This document shows positions 33,932-45,640 of a DNA stretch of 64,000 nucleotides, piece by piece (the stretch's first letter is position 1; each line of letters starts with the position of its first letter). Made by a program: the position numbers and the translations under genes. The notes below the pieces were generated by a model. That model did no database searches. It had not been told where the DNA came from and saw only the letters and a program-made list of their open reading frames with translations. The stretch is from Magnolia sinica (lineage: Eukaryota; Streptophyta; Magnoliopsida; Magnoliales; Magnoliaceae): contig NC_080574.1 of assembly GCF_029962835.1 (NCBI RefSeq), positions 26,510,001-26,574,000 of the forward strand. Reading direction: 5' to 3'.

Positions 33932-34656
33932 GTATTGGAGAAAAACATAAGAGAGAAAAAGTTCCCTCTGTAAAATAAATTTTAAAAAATATAAAAGTAA
34001 AAAAAATCTGCCAGCACGGCTGTCTGTGCTTTTTTTTTGGCTAGGTTGCTTTCATAGGTCACATCATGAGGTCAGTGTTATATCCAAACCGTCCATCTAT
34101 TTAGTAAGCTCATATTAAGTCTTGAGACAAAAAATAAGATAGATCTAACTACCAAGTGGACCACACTGTAAAAGGCAGTGGGGAATTGAACGTCTACCAT
34201 TGAAACCTTTCAGGGTTACGAAAGTACTGGATCATTATGAAATTTGTTTTTCCTCTTCATCCACGTCTTCGTGACCCTATGAATGAACTTAGACGGGAAG
34301 GATTTCTCACAAACATCACAGTGGGTCCCACCTGAGTTCCCATCGCCGGACCGTCCGTCAGCGCTCGTCTCTGCACGCCACCACGAGGAAGGCAGGGGCA
34401 TTTTCGTCCTCAAATTCGGTGTCCGTACGAGGAGGTCTTAGTGCGTATGTTAAGTTTGTAATTCCTCATAAAAACCACTGGAAAAAAGGTTGGGTCACAG
34501 TCGTAAATTTCTCTTTTTTGACTCATGCCCTGAAATGATCTCTTCAAAATTATGAACAGTGTGATACAAAACATACATGATGGTGGGCCTACAAAACTCG
34601 GTGATACCACTTTAGTTGCCTATCTTGCCGCTCAAACCTGTCTGTAGCTAATCCTC

Positions 34657-35177
34657 GGAAACGGATTGGCTAGCCCCGTGGCTGGTGTTCTGTGCTCTGT
34701 GGGCCCTATCATGATGTATGTGTTTCATCCATTCTGTTAATCCATTTTTAAAGATTATTTTAGCCCTTTTTTGAAAAAATAAGAGGGATAGAAATCTCAA
34801 TGGACCACACCACAAGAAAACAATATCGATTGGATATCCACAATTAAAATTCTCCTAAGGCCCACTGTACTGTTTATTTAAAATCTAATCTGTTGATTAG
34901 GTCATACAGGCTGAGATGAAGGGAAAAAACAAATATCAGCTTGATCCGAAACTTTTACGCCCCCAAAAGGTTTCTAATGGTTGACCATCATTCAACACTG
35001 TTTCCTGTAATGTGGTCTACTTAAGATTTTTATAGACCTATTTTTTGTTACATACTATAAAATGAACTGTAAAAATATATAGATGGCATGGATGAAACAC
35101 GTACATCATGATGGAGCCCACAGACCACCCAACATCAGCCATTGGCTGGTGGCAGGGGGAGTAGCCAATCCGTTTCC
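34657..35177. mobile_element. Hairpin MITE, family G (right copy)
   Basis: Duplicate of the element at 22,353-22,868, with the same flanking repeats (CTAATCCTC / CTAATCCGA). Confidence 0.82.
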
Positions 35178-35775
35178 CTAATCCGAGTCCGTGTGAAGGG
35201 GTGCTTGGCATCGGGACACGGATGCAGTGGATTCGGGCATCCGCTTATCACTGTCGTGTTCTATAGCATGGCGAGATTTGATTGGATATATGTCACTGCT
35301 AAAGATATAATTTAAAAAAATATATGACGGAAAGCCATCGGTAAGAGTGATTTGATGTGACCTAATCAATCTTATGTAGGTGCTAAGTTGACACGTATGC
35401 AACATCTGAACCATTCATAAGGTGAGGCTCACCCCTAACATGGCCTGGCCCAAAAAAGAGGCTGGTCCTTGCATCCAACCTAATGATGTGTTATCACCAT
35501 ATTTATGGTCAGGTCATATTCTGGGTGGGCCTGACCTGACGACTTCCCTGCATTTCGAAGGCACCATGTCGGCGGATATGTGACATATCACATTTCAATT
35601 ATCTTTTTGAATGAGTGGCGCAATTTAAATCACCTTTCATTCCTTTCAATATCATTTTTTAACTTATTGATACTAACACACCGATTTTAATCAACTCATG
35701 TAATTTGCTAGCTTTTATCATGAGTCATTACAATACTACATTAATCTTTCAAATACTAATAGCCATGCATAAAAT

Positions 35776-36850
35776 TAGATCTAGGCAAAATTCGACCCGA
35801 TCCGATCCGAAGGTCAGGATCGGATCGGATCGAATAGGCCCACTCAGATCCGACCATACATCAAGTCGAGTTCAGATCAATGCCCAATCCGGACCAATCC
35901 GATCCGATCTGATCCCATCCAATCCGATCCACACAATGTTCATCCAATCCAATCTGATTTAATCCAATCTGAGTTTGGATAAGTGACTAATCCAAACCAA
36001 TCAAGTTATGTAATGTTGTCCACTTGAGATTGGGATATACCTCATTTTTCGTGTAATATAATAAAATGTTCTTGAAAAAATAGATGGAAGGCATGGATTA
36101 AATAAATACATCATGGTGGGGTCCACAGAGCACCGACCACTAGCCATTAACTGGTGGCAAGGGGAGTAGTCAATCTGTCTCCTTAGTTATCTCAATCGGT
36201 ATCTCGAGCACCCATTCTGACTTCTGACCTTGACACTTTGAGACGTGAGGAAGCAGATGGGCAGGTGTACCATGCACCAGCTGGTGCATTGATGTCAGCA
36301 AGTTCTGTGGGTCCCATGAGGTATGTATTATATCCAAATTGTCCATCCAACTGGCGGGCTTGTCTTAAGGCTTGAGTCGAAAAATAAGACAGATCTAAAG
36401 ATCAAGTGGACCCCACTGCAAAAAGCAGTGGGGGTTGAACGTTTACCATTGAAACTCTTTTAGGGTTTACAGAAGTTTCGGATCAATATGAAATTTGTTT
36501 TTTCTCTTTATCCATGTAGTTGTGACCTTATTAGCAACTTGGATGGAAAATAAACGTTATGGTGGGCCCTACAAATTTTTTAATGGTGAAATTTTATTTT
36601 TTTTTAATTTTCAAAAAAAATAAAATAAAACAATAGACTCGTTCTGAACCATACCAAACCTTATCCGACTTGGTTTCCCTGACCAAGTTGGACTCGGTTC
36701 AGGTCAAGCCAACATTGCAAAGAATCGGATCGAGTTAAATGACCTGGACTTGATCCTAGATCGAATCAATTTTGGATAAGTTCATTGAAATTTTAGGACT
36801 GAGTCGAGTTAGACCCAATCCAGTCCGACTCGACTCGATGCCCACCTCTA
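35776..36850. mobile_element. Non-autonomous hAT, 1.07 kb (right copy)
   Basis: Duplicate of 23,470-24,532. Here the 8-bp flanks are identical, CATAAAAT at 35,768-35,775 and 36,851-36,858. The right end is TAGAGGTGGGCATCGAG on the minus strand; the left end TAGATCTAGGCAAAAT has drifted. Confidence 0.87.
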
Positions 36851-36916
36851 CATAAAATGTAGGGATCCAAATCGATTGGGTCAAAACCATGGGTAAGTGG
36901 ATTCAATTTAATTAAA

Positions 36917-36917
36917 C

Positions 36918-36958
<41 letters not shown>
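36917..36958. repeat. (AAT)n microsatellite
   Basis: About fourteen AAT units. The counterpart in the left copy is interrupted and shorter. Confidence 0.95.
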
Positions 36959-36959
<1 letters not shown>

Positions 36960-37301
36960 GGTCTAGATCCAAACTTTGGTGCTTTTGAACTTGGCCCAAT
37001 TTTCTCTTGCAAAAGAGTAGTTAATTTTCTCTTGCAAAAGAGTAGTTAGGAAGTGTTCCATAGCGGTAATGGTAGTAATAATAGTTACCATTATCACCGT
37101 TATAATACAGGTTGTAATGGCTATTACTGCTTTTTCTTTTTAAAAATAAAAATAAAAAAATATCTATTTATGAACTGTTTCAAGACTATTGTGGATCGTT
37201 TTATGCCATTACAGCCGTATTGGGCCATGATGCATAACAATAATGACCGTTATGATTGCATAACAGCCATTACATAACCAATTTGAAATACCATTGTAGC
37301 C

Positions 37302-37343
37302 ATATATATATATATATATAGATATATATATATATATATATAT
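37302..37343. repeat. (TA)n microsatellite
   Basis: Two TA runs separated by one G, longer than the counterpart at 24,968-25,001. Confidence 0.95.
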
Positions 37344-38400
37344 CTAGAGTATCATAGGATAGGACTATAGCCATTTGGATTTGGAATTGTATTTGATGAT
37401 CTAAACTGTTGATTGAATGAGACCCATATCTGGCTGCATCGAAAATCTTTATAATTAGAAGATCTTAAACATTCTATCAATGGCCTATAAAAATGGTTTA
37501 AGAGATGGTCCATGTTTAAGGGAAAAGAGTTAAATGATAAATGTTGAAATATTTCAATTTGAGATGTTCTTAGGTATCCCTGCTCTGATTTGCAATTAGT
37601 CTTTGCAACAGTGGTTAAACAAGGGTAAATTTATTATAGAAGTGTAGGCAAATGGCAAGCAACGGTTGAGATTTTACCCTACAAGATGGCTTAGACTCAA
37701 TGAAATAATTACACATGTTGTGGCCCACCTGAGTATTTTATCAGGCTGATATTTGTATCTTCTCTTCATCCTGACATAAGGTGGTGCAGTCACAAACCTA
37801 TGGTAGACATCCCAAATCCCCTATTTCACTTGGTGTGACCCATCTAAGTTGTAAATATAGCTGATTTTTCACTTCAAGACCTAACATCGAGTGTAGGACC
37901 CACGAACCGAGCGGGTTTACAAACATGCATGGTGAGCCCCATAGACTTGGGTGTTTTACATGGTGTGTAAAACAGATGTTACTCGGCTTCTCTCTTCTTT
38001 TTTTCTTCCTTTTCTCTTTATAACCCCTCCTCACTCCACATGCAGTTGTAAATCTCAGCTATAAATTTCTCTACTCCAAACTTCTCTCTAATTGCCAATT
38101 ATCCTCTCGTGTCTAGAACCGTTAGGTTCATTTGTTGCACGCGCCCTTTTCTCTACTACCATCTCTTCTCAAAGATTTTCTATCATGGTGTTTCACCATT
38201 GATGTATTTGGTTAGAACAACTGAACCTTTCTAGTCTTTGCAATCACATTCAAACATTATGTCGGCCATTCACGCTTGTGTCTCGGTGCTCAACAACGCC
38301 TACCTCATTCAATCCGCATTACCGTAGTGAAGAGGCACTTTCTTCCACGATTGAACCGAACCAATTGAATTCCAATCTAGTGTGGTTCTATTCCCATTAA

Positions 38401-38520
38401 ATGGACTCAGCACCTAGACTTTACAAATTGAATTTTGATGACTCTGTTACATCACATGAGAATTCCAGTGGTGGGGTTATTCTACTAGACATCATGCATG
38501 CATGTACCCGATCCTATCGC
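38401..38520 (+). pseudogene. RNase H-like (RVT_3 type) fragment
   Basis: Residues 7-28 of the frame from 38,401 read LYKLNFDDSV...SSGGVILLD, matching the first strand and loop of plant non-LTR/retroelement RNase H domains, where the family form is KLNFDGS...AGGVIRD. The Asp at residue 13 would be the first catalytic acid; the following Gly is Asp here. Nothing further of the domain (second Glu, third Asp) is visible before the frame ends at 38,619, so it is a short relic. Confidence 0.45.
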
Positions 38521-38619
38521 AAAAAGCCATACCCTCTTAGTTGGAATCAATTTGTAATTGATTCGGGAATCAGGTGCCACCCAACTCGGCTTTTCAAAAA
38601 AAAAATCTTTAAAAGATAA

Positions 38620-40060
38620 GAAAATTCTTTTATTATTTTAAAAATAACATACAATTCAAAAATTATATATATAAAAAAAAAAAACCCACATCCCAAGTCA
38701 GAGAAGGAAAAAGAAAGAATACCAAAGAAAACCTACACCCTCAATTAAGGGAAATCCCAAAATTTAGATATCAATTCCATGGCACATACTTGGAGAGCCA
38801 AATCAGCCTCCAAAATAGTGGTAGGAATGGAGGGATATAAGTCGAAGTGTATTGTAAATATTATCTTATCTCACTCTACTAAGTTGTGTATTTTGGAATA
38901 GTACTAAAAAATGAGGTTTTGTTAAATCCACTTGGGGCAGAGCCATGCGCATGCAAGAACTAATGCATGAGACAGAAGTTTCCCATGAGATTGGAAATAA
39001 TTCTTAGATCTTAAGCCTACAAAAATTAGACAATTTCGCTATCAGATGGGCCATAGTTTAGAAAGTAAATTTACGGTTAAATTTTTTTTATAGCCATTCA
39101 TTTGTTTTTATTTACTTAGGCCTGCCTGAGCTTTGAATTTGCATTTGTACTGGAAAATACAAACAATTCACATGAATGTGAATGCGTACAACTTACACAT
39201 GATGTGGAATTATCAAACCTAAAAAGAAAAGAGGCAGTTACCTGAAAATCCCGTTTGATATGCATACATACGTTAACTCAAGTTAATAACCTACTGTAGT
39301 TAGGTCACATTCCAAATATTAGATTGGTTGAACAATCCCATCCTTTGATTCTTGGACACTTGTTTGTGGAAAGACGATCATTGGCTATTTTTCATTTTCA
39401 ACTACCGATTAAATATTAATATATACACACTAACCTGAAAATAAAGTAGCAAAGTGTAATTTTTATTTCATGGTACATCTTAAATGGGACTGATTTGGAT
39501 AGTTTAATTTGAATTAATTGTACTTAGTGTATGTAATTTCTCAGTGGCTGTGTTTCAACCATCACAGTCTACCAAGTATCAAATCTTTTTATATAAAAAG
39601 ACGCTGAGATGAAGTTATAAAATAAAATTTTAAAAAATCCAAAGACAAGCCCATCACTTCGCAATCATCTCTAGAAGGAAGAAATTATATGGCACATAAG
39701 GACAAGCCTATCAATTCGTGAAATATACATCAACTCCCTATGAATGCGTTTGCTTAAATAAAATATGACATGACCAGGTACAAACCAAGGGCATCAATAC
39801 AAAGCTTTGCAGTACAAAAATCCGCACAACATGATCACCAAGAAATAAACCCTTGTTTGGCACCCCTTTCTATTGTTCACTATGGTGTGGCCCACTTGAG
39901 TTTTGGATATGGCTGATTTTTTGTAGCAAGGCTTACTTTCGAGCGGCAAACCTGATGAACCAAATGGATCTCACTCATACAATATGGTGATGCCTGAAAA
40001 GGTTGGGTATTTTACACACTGTAAAAGAAATGTTGTAGATAATATGAATCCTTCCAAACC
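38620..40060. other. No gene; AT-rich, one MITE half
   Basis: No coding region recognised. 39,880-40,050 holds the right half of a hairpin MITE ending in GGGTATTTTACACACTGTAAAAG, similar to the sequence that the hAT used as target. Confidence 0.4.

Positions 40061-40063
<3 letters not shown>

Positions 40064-40142
<79 letters not shown>
40064..40142. repeat. (CT)n microsatellite, about 39 units
   Basis: The longest simple repeat in the window, uninterrupted. The minus-strand Arg-Glu frame over it has no meaning. Confidence 0.97.
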
Positions 40143-40146
<4 letters not shown>

Positions 40147-40149
40147 AAA

Positions 40150-41890
40150 AATGGTCTAATTGATATCTTGATCTTTAATAATGGCCTGATTAGGACATTT
40201 ATCTTCAATGTTGGCCTATTTGGACCACCAATTTTCATTATGAGTTCACTGCAATTGTTTATCTTCAATATTAGTGAAATTAAACATTTTATCATTTATG
40301 TCTGCCTAACTTAACCATTTGTCTTAAATATCAACCAAATCCTACCTTCAATTTCAATATTAACCTAACCATATTTGTCATCTCAAGTATAACTTTTATT
40401 TGACAGACTTCAGTGATACTTTGATGGAGTTTAGTAGACTTTGATAGACTTTAATGCACTTTGATAGACATTGATGCCCTTCGACATTCTTCAACGAACT
40501 TTAAAAGACTTGGACAAATTTCAATAGATTATAATGGGCTTTGATTGACTCTCAATAGACTTTAAAGGATTTTGAAGCATTTAATTCCTTTAAAGTGAGC
40601 CAAAATATGTCAAAGCACATCTAAGTACTGCCTCGAAATGATCCATTGAACTCTAAAAGTAGGCCATCAAAGTTTGTTGAAGTGAGTCGAAGTTTGTCCA
40701 AATTTACTGAAATCGCAGACATCAATATATTTCAATACACATCAATGAACCTCATGGACCCCAACATACTTCGACAATTATCTACTTAATTCAATGCTTC
40801 AAAGTTTATTAAAGATTGCCAAAGTTAGTTGACATTCGTTAAAGTTTATCAAAGTGTATCAAAATCTATTAATATTTGCCAAAGTTTATGTAAGTCAATC
40901 TATTTAGGGCGACATTGAATTTGAAATGCCTCAGTAAGCCTAGATGGATGAGGAATGGTTTCATTACACTGATATTGTTGAAGTACCCAATTATACGATT
41001 CCACTGACAGGAGAGATACACAGTCAAAACAAACCAATATTAGAAATCCATAGTACGTCTAGGGTGTGGTCCATGTACATGAGTTTTGGAGTCTTCATTC
41101 CTCGTGTGCAACCACTCATGTTTTCCTTAGTACCTAATCTATGTATTCCTTACAAAGATTATTATAATCAATACTTTCATCTCTAATATTGTCTAATCAA
41201 GATATTTTATTTTGAAGACAGGCCTAATTGAACCATTAAGCTTCGTTATAAGCCCATTTGGACTCATAATCTTTAATATACATGGAATTGAATCTTCAAT
41301 CATGAAAATCAACCTCCACTATAGTTTGTTTTAAATAATGGTCAAATCTAACTATTCAACTTCAATATCATTTAATCGACACGTTCATCTTTAATTTGGC
41401 AATTAAAGACATTTAGTTAGACTTTAATGGGATTTATAAGTACTTGGAATTTAACGGACTTCAACATACTTCGACATATATCAATGAACTTCAATAACCT
41501 TGGACGAACTTAAACAGACTCCAACTCTCTGACAACGCTCATTGAAGTCTTTGAAATCCATCAATATTTGATGATATTCGTCCAAGTGCGTTGAAGTCGG
41601 TTAAAGTATGTCAAACATCATCGAAGTGCGTTATATTCTGTAAAAGTCTGTTGAAGTACATCAATTTTTGTTGGAGTCTGTCTAAAGCCCGTCAAAGTCC
41701 ATTAAAACATGTCAAAGTCTATCGAACTTCATCCAAATTTATCCAACCACTTAGCTGAATGTAAAATATAAACGGCCTGTTTAGGCTAACAAGACAGAAG
41801 AACCGTTTACTTAAGCCAAATTTTAGTAGAGTAATCCAATTAAGCAGACATTAAAGATGGACGATATACTTCCATTATTATTACTGAAGG
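40150..41890. mobile_element. Foldback-like element: opposed 10-bp and 30-bp arrays
   Basis: Order along the plus strand: degenerate 30-bp repeats (about 40,155-40,390, words like ATCTTCAATRTTGGCCTAATTGAACC), 10-bp repeats AGACTTTGAT (about 40,400-40,570), the same 10-bp repeat inverted, ATCAAAGTTT (about 40,600-40,885), a non-repetitive spacer (about 40,920-41,180), 30-bp repeats again (41,190-41,405), 10-bp direct (41,405-41,535), 10-bp inverted (41,540-41,745) and 30-bp inverted (41,755-41,880). The second half is thus a 700-bp palindrome. Foldback elements of Drosophila have inverted repeats made of 10-, 20- and 31-bp arrays, the closest analogy I know; homology is not implied. No target duplication was identified. 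Confidence 0.7.
40944..41186 (+). other. 80-codon frame in the Foldback-like spacer, unassigned
   Basis: The only non-repetitive part of the element. The frame starts MDEEWFHYTDIVEVPNY and has no domain I recognise. It may be captured or degenerate sequence; coding function is unsupported. Confidence 0.15.
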
Positions 41891-42367
41891 TAAACAATTA
41901 AAGCAAGCCTTGGCATTTTCAAGGTACTACATTTCTCTTTTCTGGTTCCCATCCCATTGAGTTTACCTTGTTTAATGAGTGACCCCATGGCAACAAGAAA
42001 AGGTCATCTTGTCCTATAATTATCTCTTACCTGCTAAGGCACTCCCTCTAGATCAATTATAAAGATTGATAGCATTTAGACCAACGTTAAAGATAAAAAG
42101 TCATGATTATTGACATTGAGTTATCAATAATAGACCAATCAAGCCATCATTTTACCATAATTGTTTTCTCATAAAATATATAATGCTAACCTTCATTTTA
42201 CCATAATCGTTTTCTCATAAAATATATAAAGCGTGGCTGACTAAGTGGATGGCCATATTGCCTAATACCCAAGCCATGTATATGATTTGTTGGTGCCTGT
42301 CTATTAGGCATAGTGTTCTCATAGAGCATATGGACCTTTTGCATGAATTATTGCTCCCAGGTAGGCC

Positions 42368-42529
42368 CCATAGCTGAAGTGGTAGACTGAGTGAAAGATA
42401 CCTCGTTTCAACACTGAGGTCTTGGTATCAATTCCCTAGTGCGGGTGGCTAACAGGGAAGTGTGAATTAACAGTGGTTGTACTAACAAGCTAACATTAAA
42501 AAAAAAATTAAAAAATTAAAAAAAAAAAA
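42368..42529 (+). mobile_element. tRNA-derived SINE, second family
   Basis: 162 bp with an A box TAGCTGAAGTGG (42,371-42,382), a B box-like GGTATCAATTCCC (42,424-42,436), and an A-rich tail. Flanked by GTAGGCC on both sides (42,361-42,367 and 42,530-42,536). The site is empty in duplicate copy B near 46,470. Its body differs from the SINE at 1206-1336. Confidence 0.85.
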
Positions 42530-42819
42530 GTAGGCCAGGCTCAGGAGTATATAATAAGTTTTTTGGTTGGAAATTTTAACTCCATTTAATACATAATTCT
42601 ATGGAAGGGTTGTTAGGAGTAATGGTAAGCACAGATGATTCAATCACTAACCATCATATGGACAGTGTTGATCTCTGACTCAGTGAGGTTTTTTTTTTTT
42701 TTTTTTTAATTACCTAATTAATATGGAATTTACATTCATGTACATCTTTCAAATAGCTACCTCATTAATCGATATAATGATCATCCTAATACCTTTTAGA
42801 AGGCGGCCATAAGACCAAA

Positions 42820-43735
42820 TGGGTGGGTGGCTCAGGTGGGCCCCACCATGATGTTTATGTAAAATCCCCCGGACCAACAGGTGCCTCAGTCCAAGAGCAC
42901 AAAAATCAGTTCCGTCTTCCATTCAAGTGGACCACATAATTGGAAATAGTGTACATGATAATGCTTACCATTCAAACTGTTTCTACATAAATGAATATGG
43001 TTTTTTTGGCACATGCCTAAACGATTTTATGTAATTTAATGACTGATGTGGATTTCATATAATAATCACGGTGGATCCCATTAAAAATTAAAGGCCGGTA
43101 TCTGTCTCCCAGTTGTTTTCTTTGATACGCCCACTGTAATAACTTGATTCTATTGCGCACACCGGAATCACACATTAACCTGATTTTTTTATTTTGGGCC
43201 TCAGATGGTACTAAATATCTAATGGTCAGAGTAGTCAGAGTAAATCTTACATAAACATCACAATAGGCCGTATCAATCCATAACATCTACTCCAACAATT
43301 AGATGCATGATACTAGTTTAGGCCCATAATTTAAAAAATAATAAAAATAATAAAAATAAAAAATGGATGATTTGTGCTTAAGTTGGGATACATCAAAGAA
43401 AATGGTTAGGAGAGATATACACCCTTTATTTTTTCAGGGCCCACTATGATTATTGTATGAAATCTACTCCAACCATTAGATGCCATATAAGTATTTAAGA
43501 CTGGAGCCTAAAAGTCAGACCCATCCGTAATTCAGGTGGTTCATGACACGTGAAATAGTTTGGAGGGTGATCATCGTCCTGTACACTATTTCCAATCATG
43601 TTGTCCACATAAATCAGAGATAGAACTGATTTTTGGGCTTTTGGCCTAACATGAGGTGAAGCACCCGGTGATTAGGATGGATTTTACATAAACGTCATGG
43701 TGGCGACCACTTAAGCAGCCAACGCATTTGCTAGT
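42820..43735. mobile_element. Large hairpin MITE, 0.9 kb
   Basis: Outer arms AAATGGGTGGGTGGCTC...GGTGGGCCCCACCATGATGTTTATG and, inverted, CATAAACGTCATGGTGGCGACCAC. The interior has further opposed segments around AGAACTGATTTTTGGGC and CCGTCTTCCATTCAAGTGG. Duplicated at 46,880-47,880. Confidence 0.6.
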
Positions 43736-44079
43736 GGGCACTTCCTACCAGCCATTTATAAAAATAAATAAACAAATAAATAAAAATTGTAACGGAAGGT
43801 AGTGACGCAGCGGTTTGATTTTTTTTTATTTTTTTATTGTTTTTGAAACAGAAATAGGTACTGCAATGTAAATTTCATATTAGTTAGACGGTTCATTGTA
43901 AAATTTCCTTTTCATGTGGACTAACTAACGACGTAACCACCTCTATATATGAACGGCCTGAATCATCACGTGGTGGGGCAGCGGCGGGACGTGAATTTCC
44001 TGCAACAACCTTGTGGAACCCGTGTAAGGGAAAGCATTGTGGGGCCCACCGTGTGACATGCACTTGGGACATCGGAGGC

Positions 44080-44611
44080 GGATTAGCTACTGAGAGGTTG
44101 AGTAGCAAGACTCGCTACTGAAGTAACGCCACCAAGTCCTGTGGGTCCCACCATGATGGATGTTTTGTATTCACACTGTCCATTTGGAGAGATCATTTTA
44201 AGGCATGAGCTAAAGAATTAATGATACAGTTCTAAAGATCGAGTGGACCCTACCATAGAAAACAGCAGAGAAAATGACACCCACCATTGAAAATAGGGCC
44301 ACAAAAGTTTTACAAAGCTAATTGTGTTTTCCCATCTTAAATTTGTGTTAGCTTATGAAGAGGTTGGATCTCAATTAAACATTAAGGTGAGCCTTAGGAA
44401 GGTTTCAACAGTGGGCGTCACTCTCTCCATTGTTTTCTATGGTAGGGTCCACCACAGCTTTGGATTTACATCATTCTTTGGCTCATGCCATAAAATGATC
44501 TCGACAAGTGAAAGGACCGTGTGGATACTCCACATACATCACCACATAACTTGAAAACGTCACTTTACAGCAAGTCTCCCTACTCAACCTGTCAGTAGAT
44601 AATCCGCATCT
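44080..44611. mobile_element. Hairpin MITE, family W
   Basis: GGCGGATTAGCTACTGAGAGG left, CTGTCAGTAGATAATCCGC right. The duplicate is at 48,192-48,725. Confidence 0.7.
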
Positions 44612-44869
44612 CGGGACAACGTTTGCACGAGCTCATGCTCGACTTTTGTGTGTGTGGGCCTCACTGATGACCCTCTGGTACAGTCGGTGTGTGAGCCTCA
44701 CCATATTATATATATTTTTATGCATGCACTGAAATAAGCTCGCATTATGGATGGAAGCATGGATAAAACACACACATCACAGCTGGCCATATGGTATGTG
44801 TGTTTTATCCTTGCGTGGATCAAGTGAGCCAGGGTAACTGATCAGCAGTTGAGTCTCAAACAGTGGGGC

Positions 44870-45640
44870 CCACAGGTCAGTGTATGTGTTATATATCTAT
44901 GTTGTTCATCCATTTGCCAGCTTATAAAGGCATGGCCCAAAAATGAAGCATATACAAGTTTAAAGTGTACCACACCATAAGAAAGAATAATCATTGAATG
45001 ACCACTATTAAAAACTCTCATGGTCCATGATAATGTTTATTTGCCATCAAACTGTTTATAAGGCCACATGAATCGCAGGGAAGGATAAACAGAAACATCA
45101 GCTTCATCCAAAAAGTTAACTATGATTTGAATAGTTTCATTTTTGTGCCCATGCCCTAAATAAGATGGCAAAGCATGTATTGTGTCAATATACCACACAT
45201 GCATCCAGATGGGCCATGTAAGAAGTGGATACCCATCATGGCAGGCAATGTGGGGCCCATCATGGTAGGTTTGTTTTATGTTCAGGCCATCCATCCATTT
45301 TTACAGTTAAGACATCATTTAAAAAATGAAGCTGATTCCAAGCTTAAGTGGACTACACCATAAGAATATAATTATACTCACATTTGAAACCTTTATAGTG
45401 CACATTATGATATGTTTTTGTCATCTAACCTATTCATAAGGTCATGCCATCCAAAACTCGTGTCCCTTATGAAGTTTTTGATGATGGGCGTTCAATCACC
45501 ACATTTTCTTGTAGTGTGATCCACTTAAGCTTTGGATTTGCTTTATTTTTGGACTAATACCCTAAAATAATGAGGCAAAACAAATGAACAGGATGGATAA
45601 AACACATACATCATAGTGGCCCCCACAGCGCCTGCCATCA
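44870..45640. mobile_element. Nested GGGGCCC-type MITEs
   Basis: At least two hairpin pieces: 44,865 GTGGGGCCCACAGGTC onward, and a second whose left arm is GTGGGGCCCATCATGG near 45,250 with right arm at about 45,600-45,640. Duplicated at 50,185-50,945. Confidence 0.55.

Larger units (their letters stand above)
33932..38135. repeat. 4.2-kb tandem duplication, right copy
   Basis: Uninterrupted copy of the unit. It starts at GTATTGGAGAAAAACATAAG (left counterpart GTATTAGAGAAAAATATAAG at 21,597) and ends at GGTTCATTTGT, after which the sequence is unrelated. It contains the empty hAT site at 37,944-37,951, the family G MITE, and the 1.07-kb hAT relative. Confidence 0.93.

Noticed and set aside
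39975..40295. Arg-Glu repeat protein
   Set aside because: Translation of the CT microsatellite.
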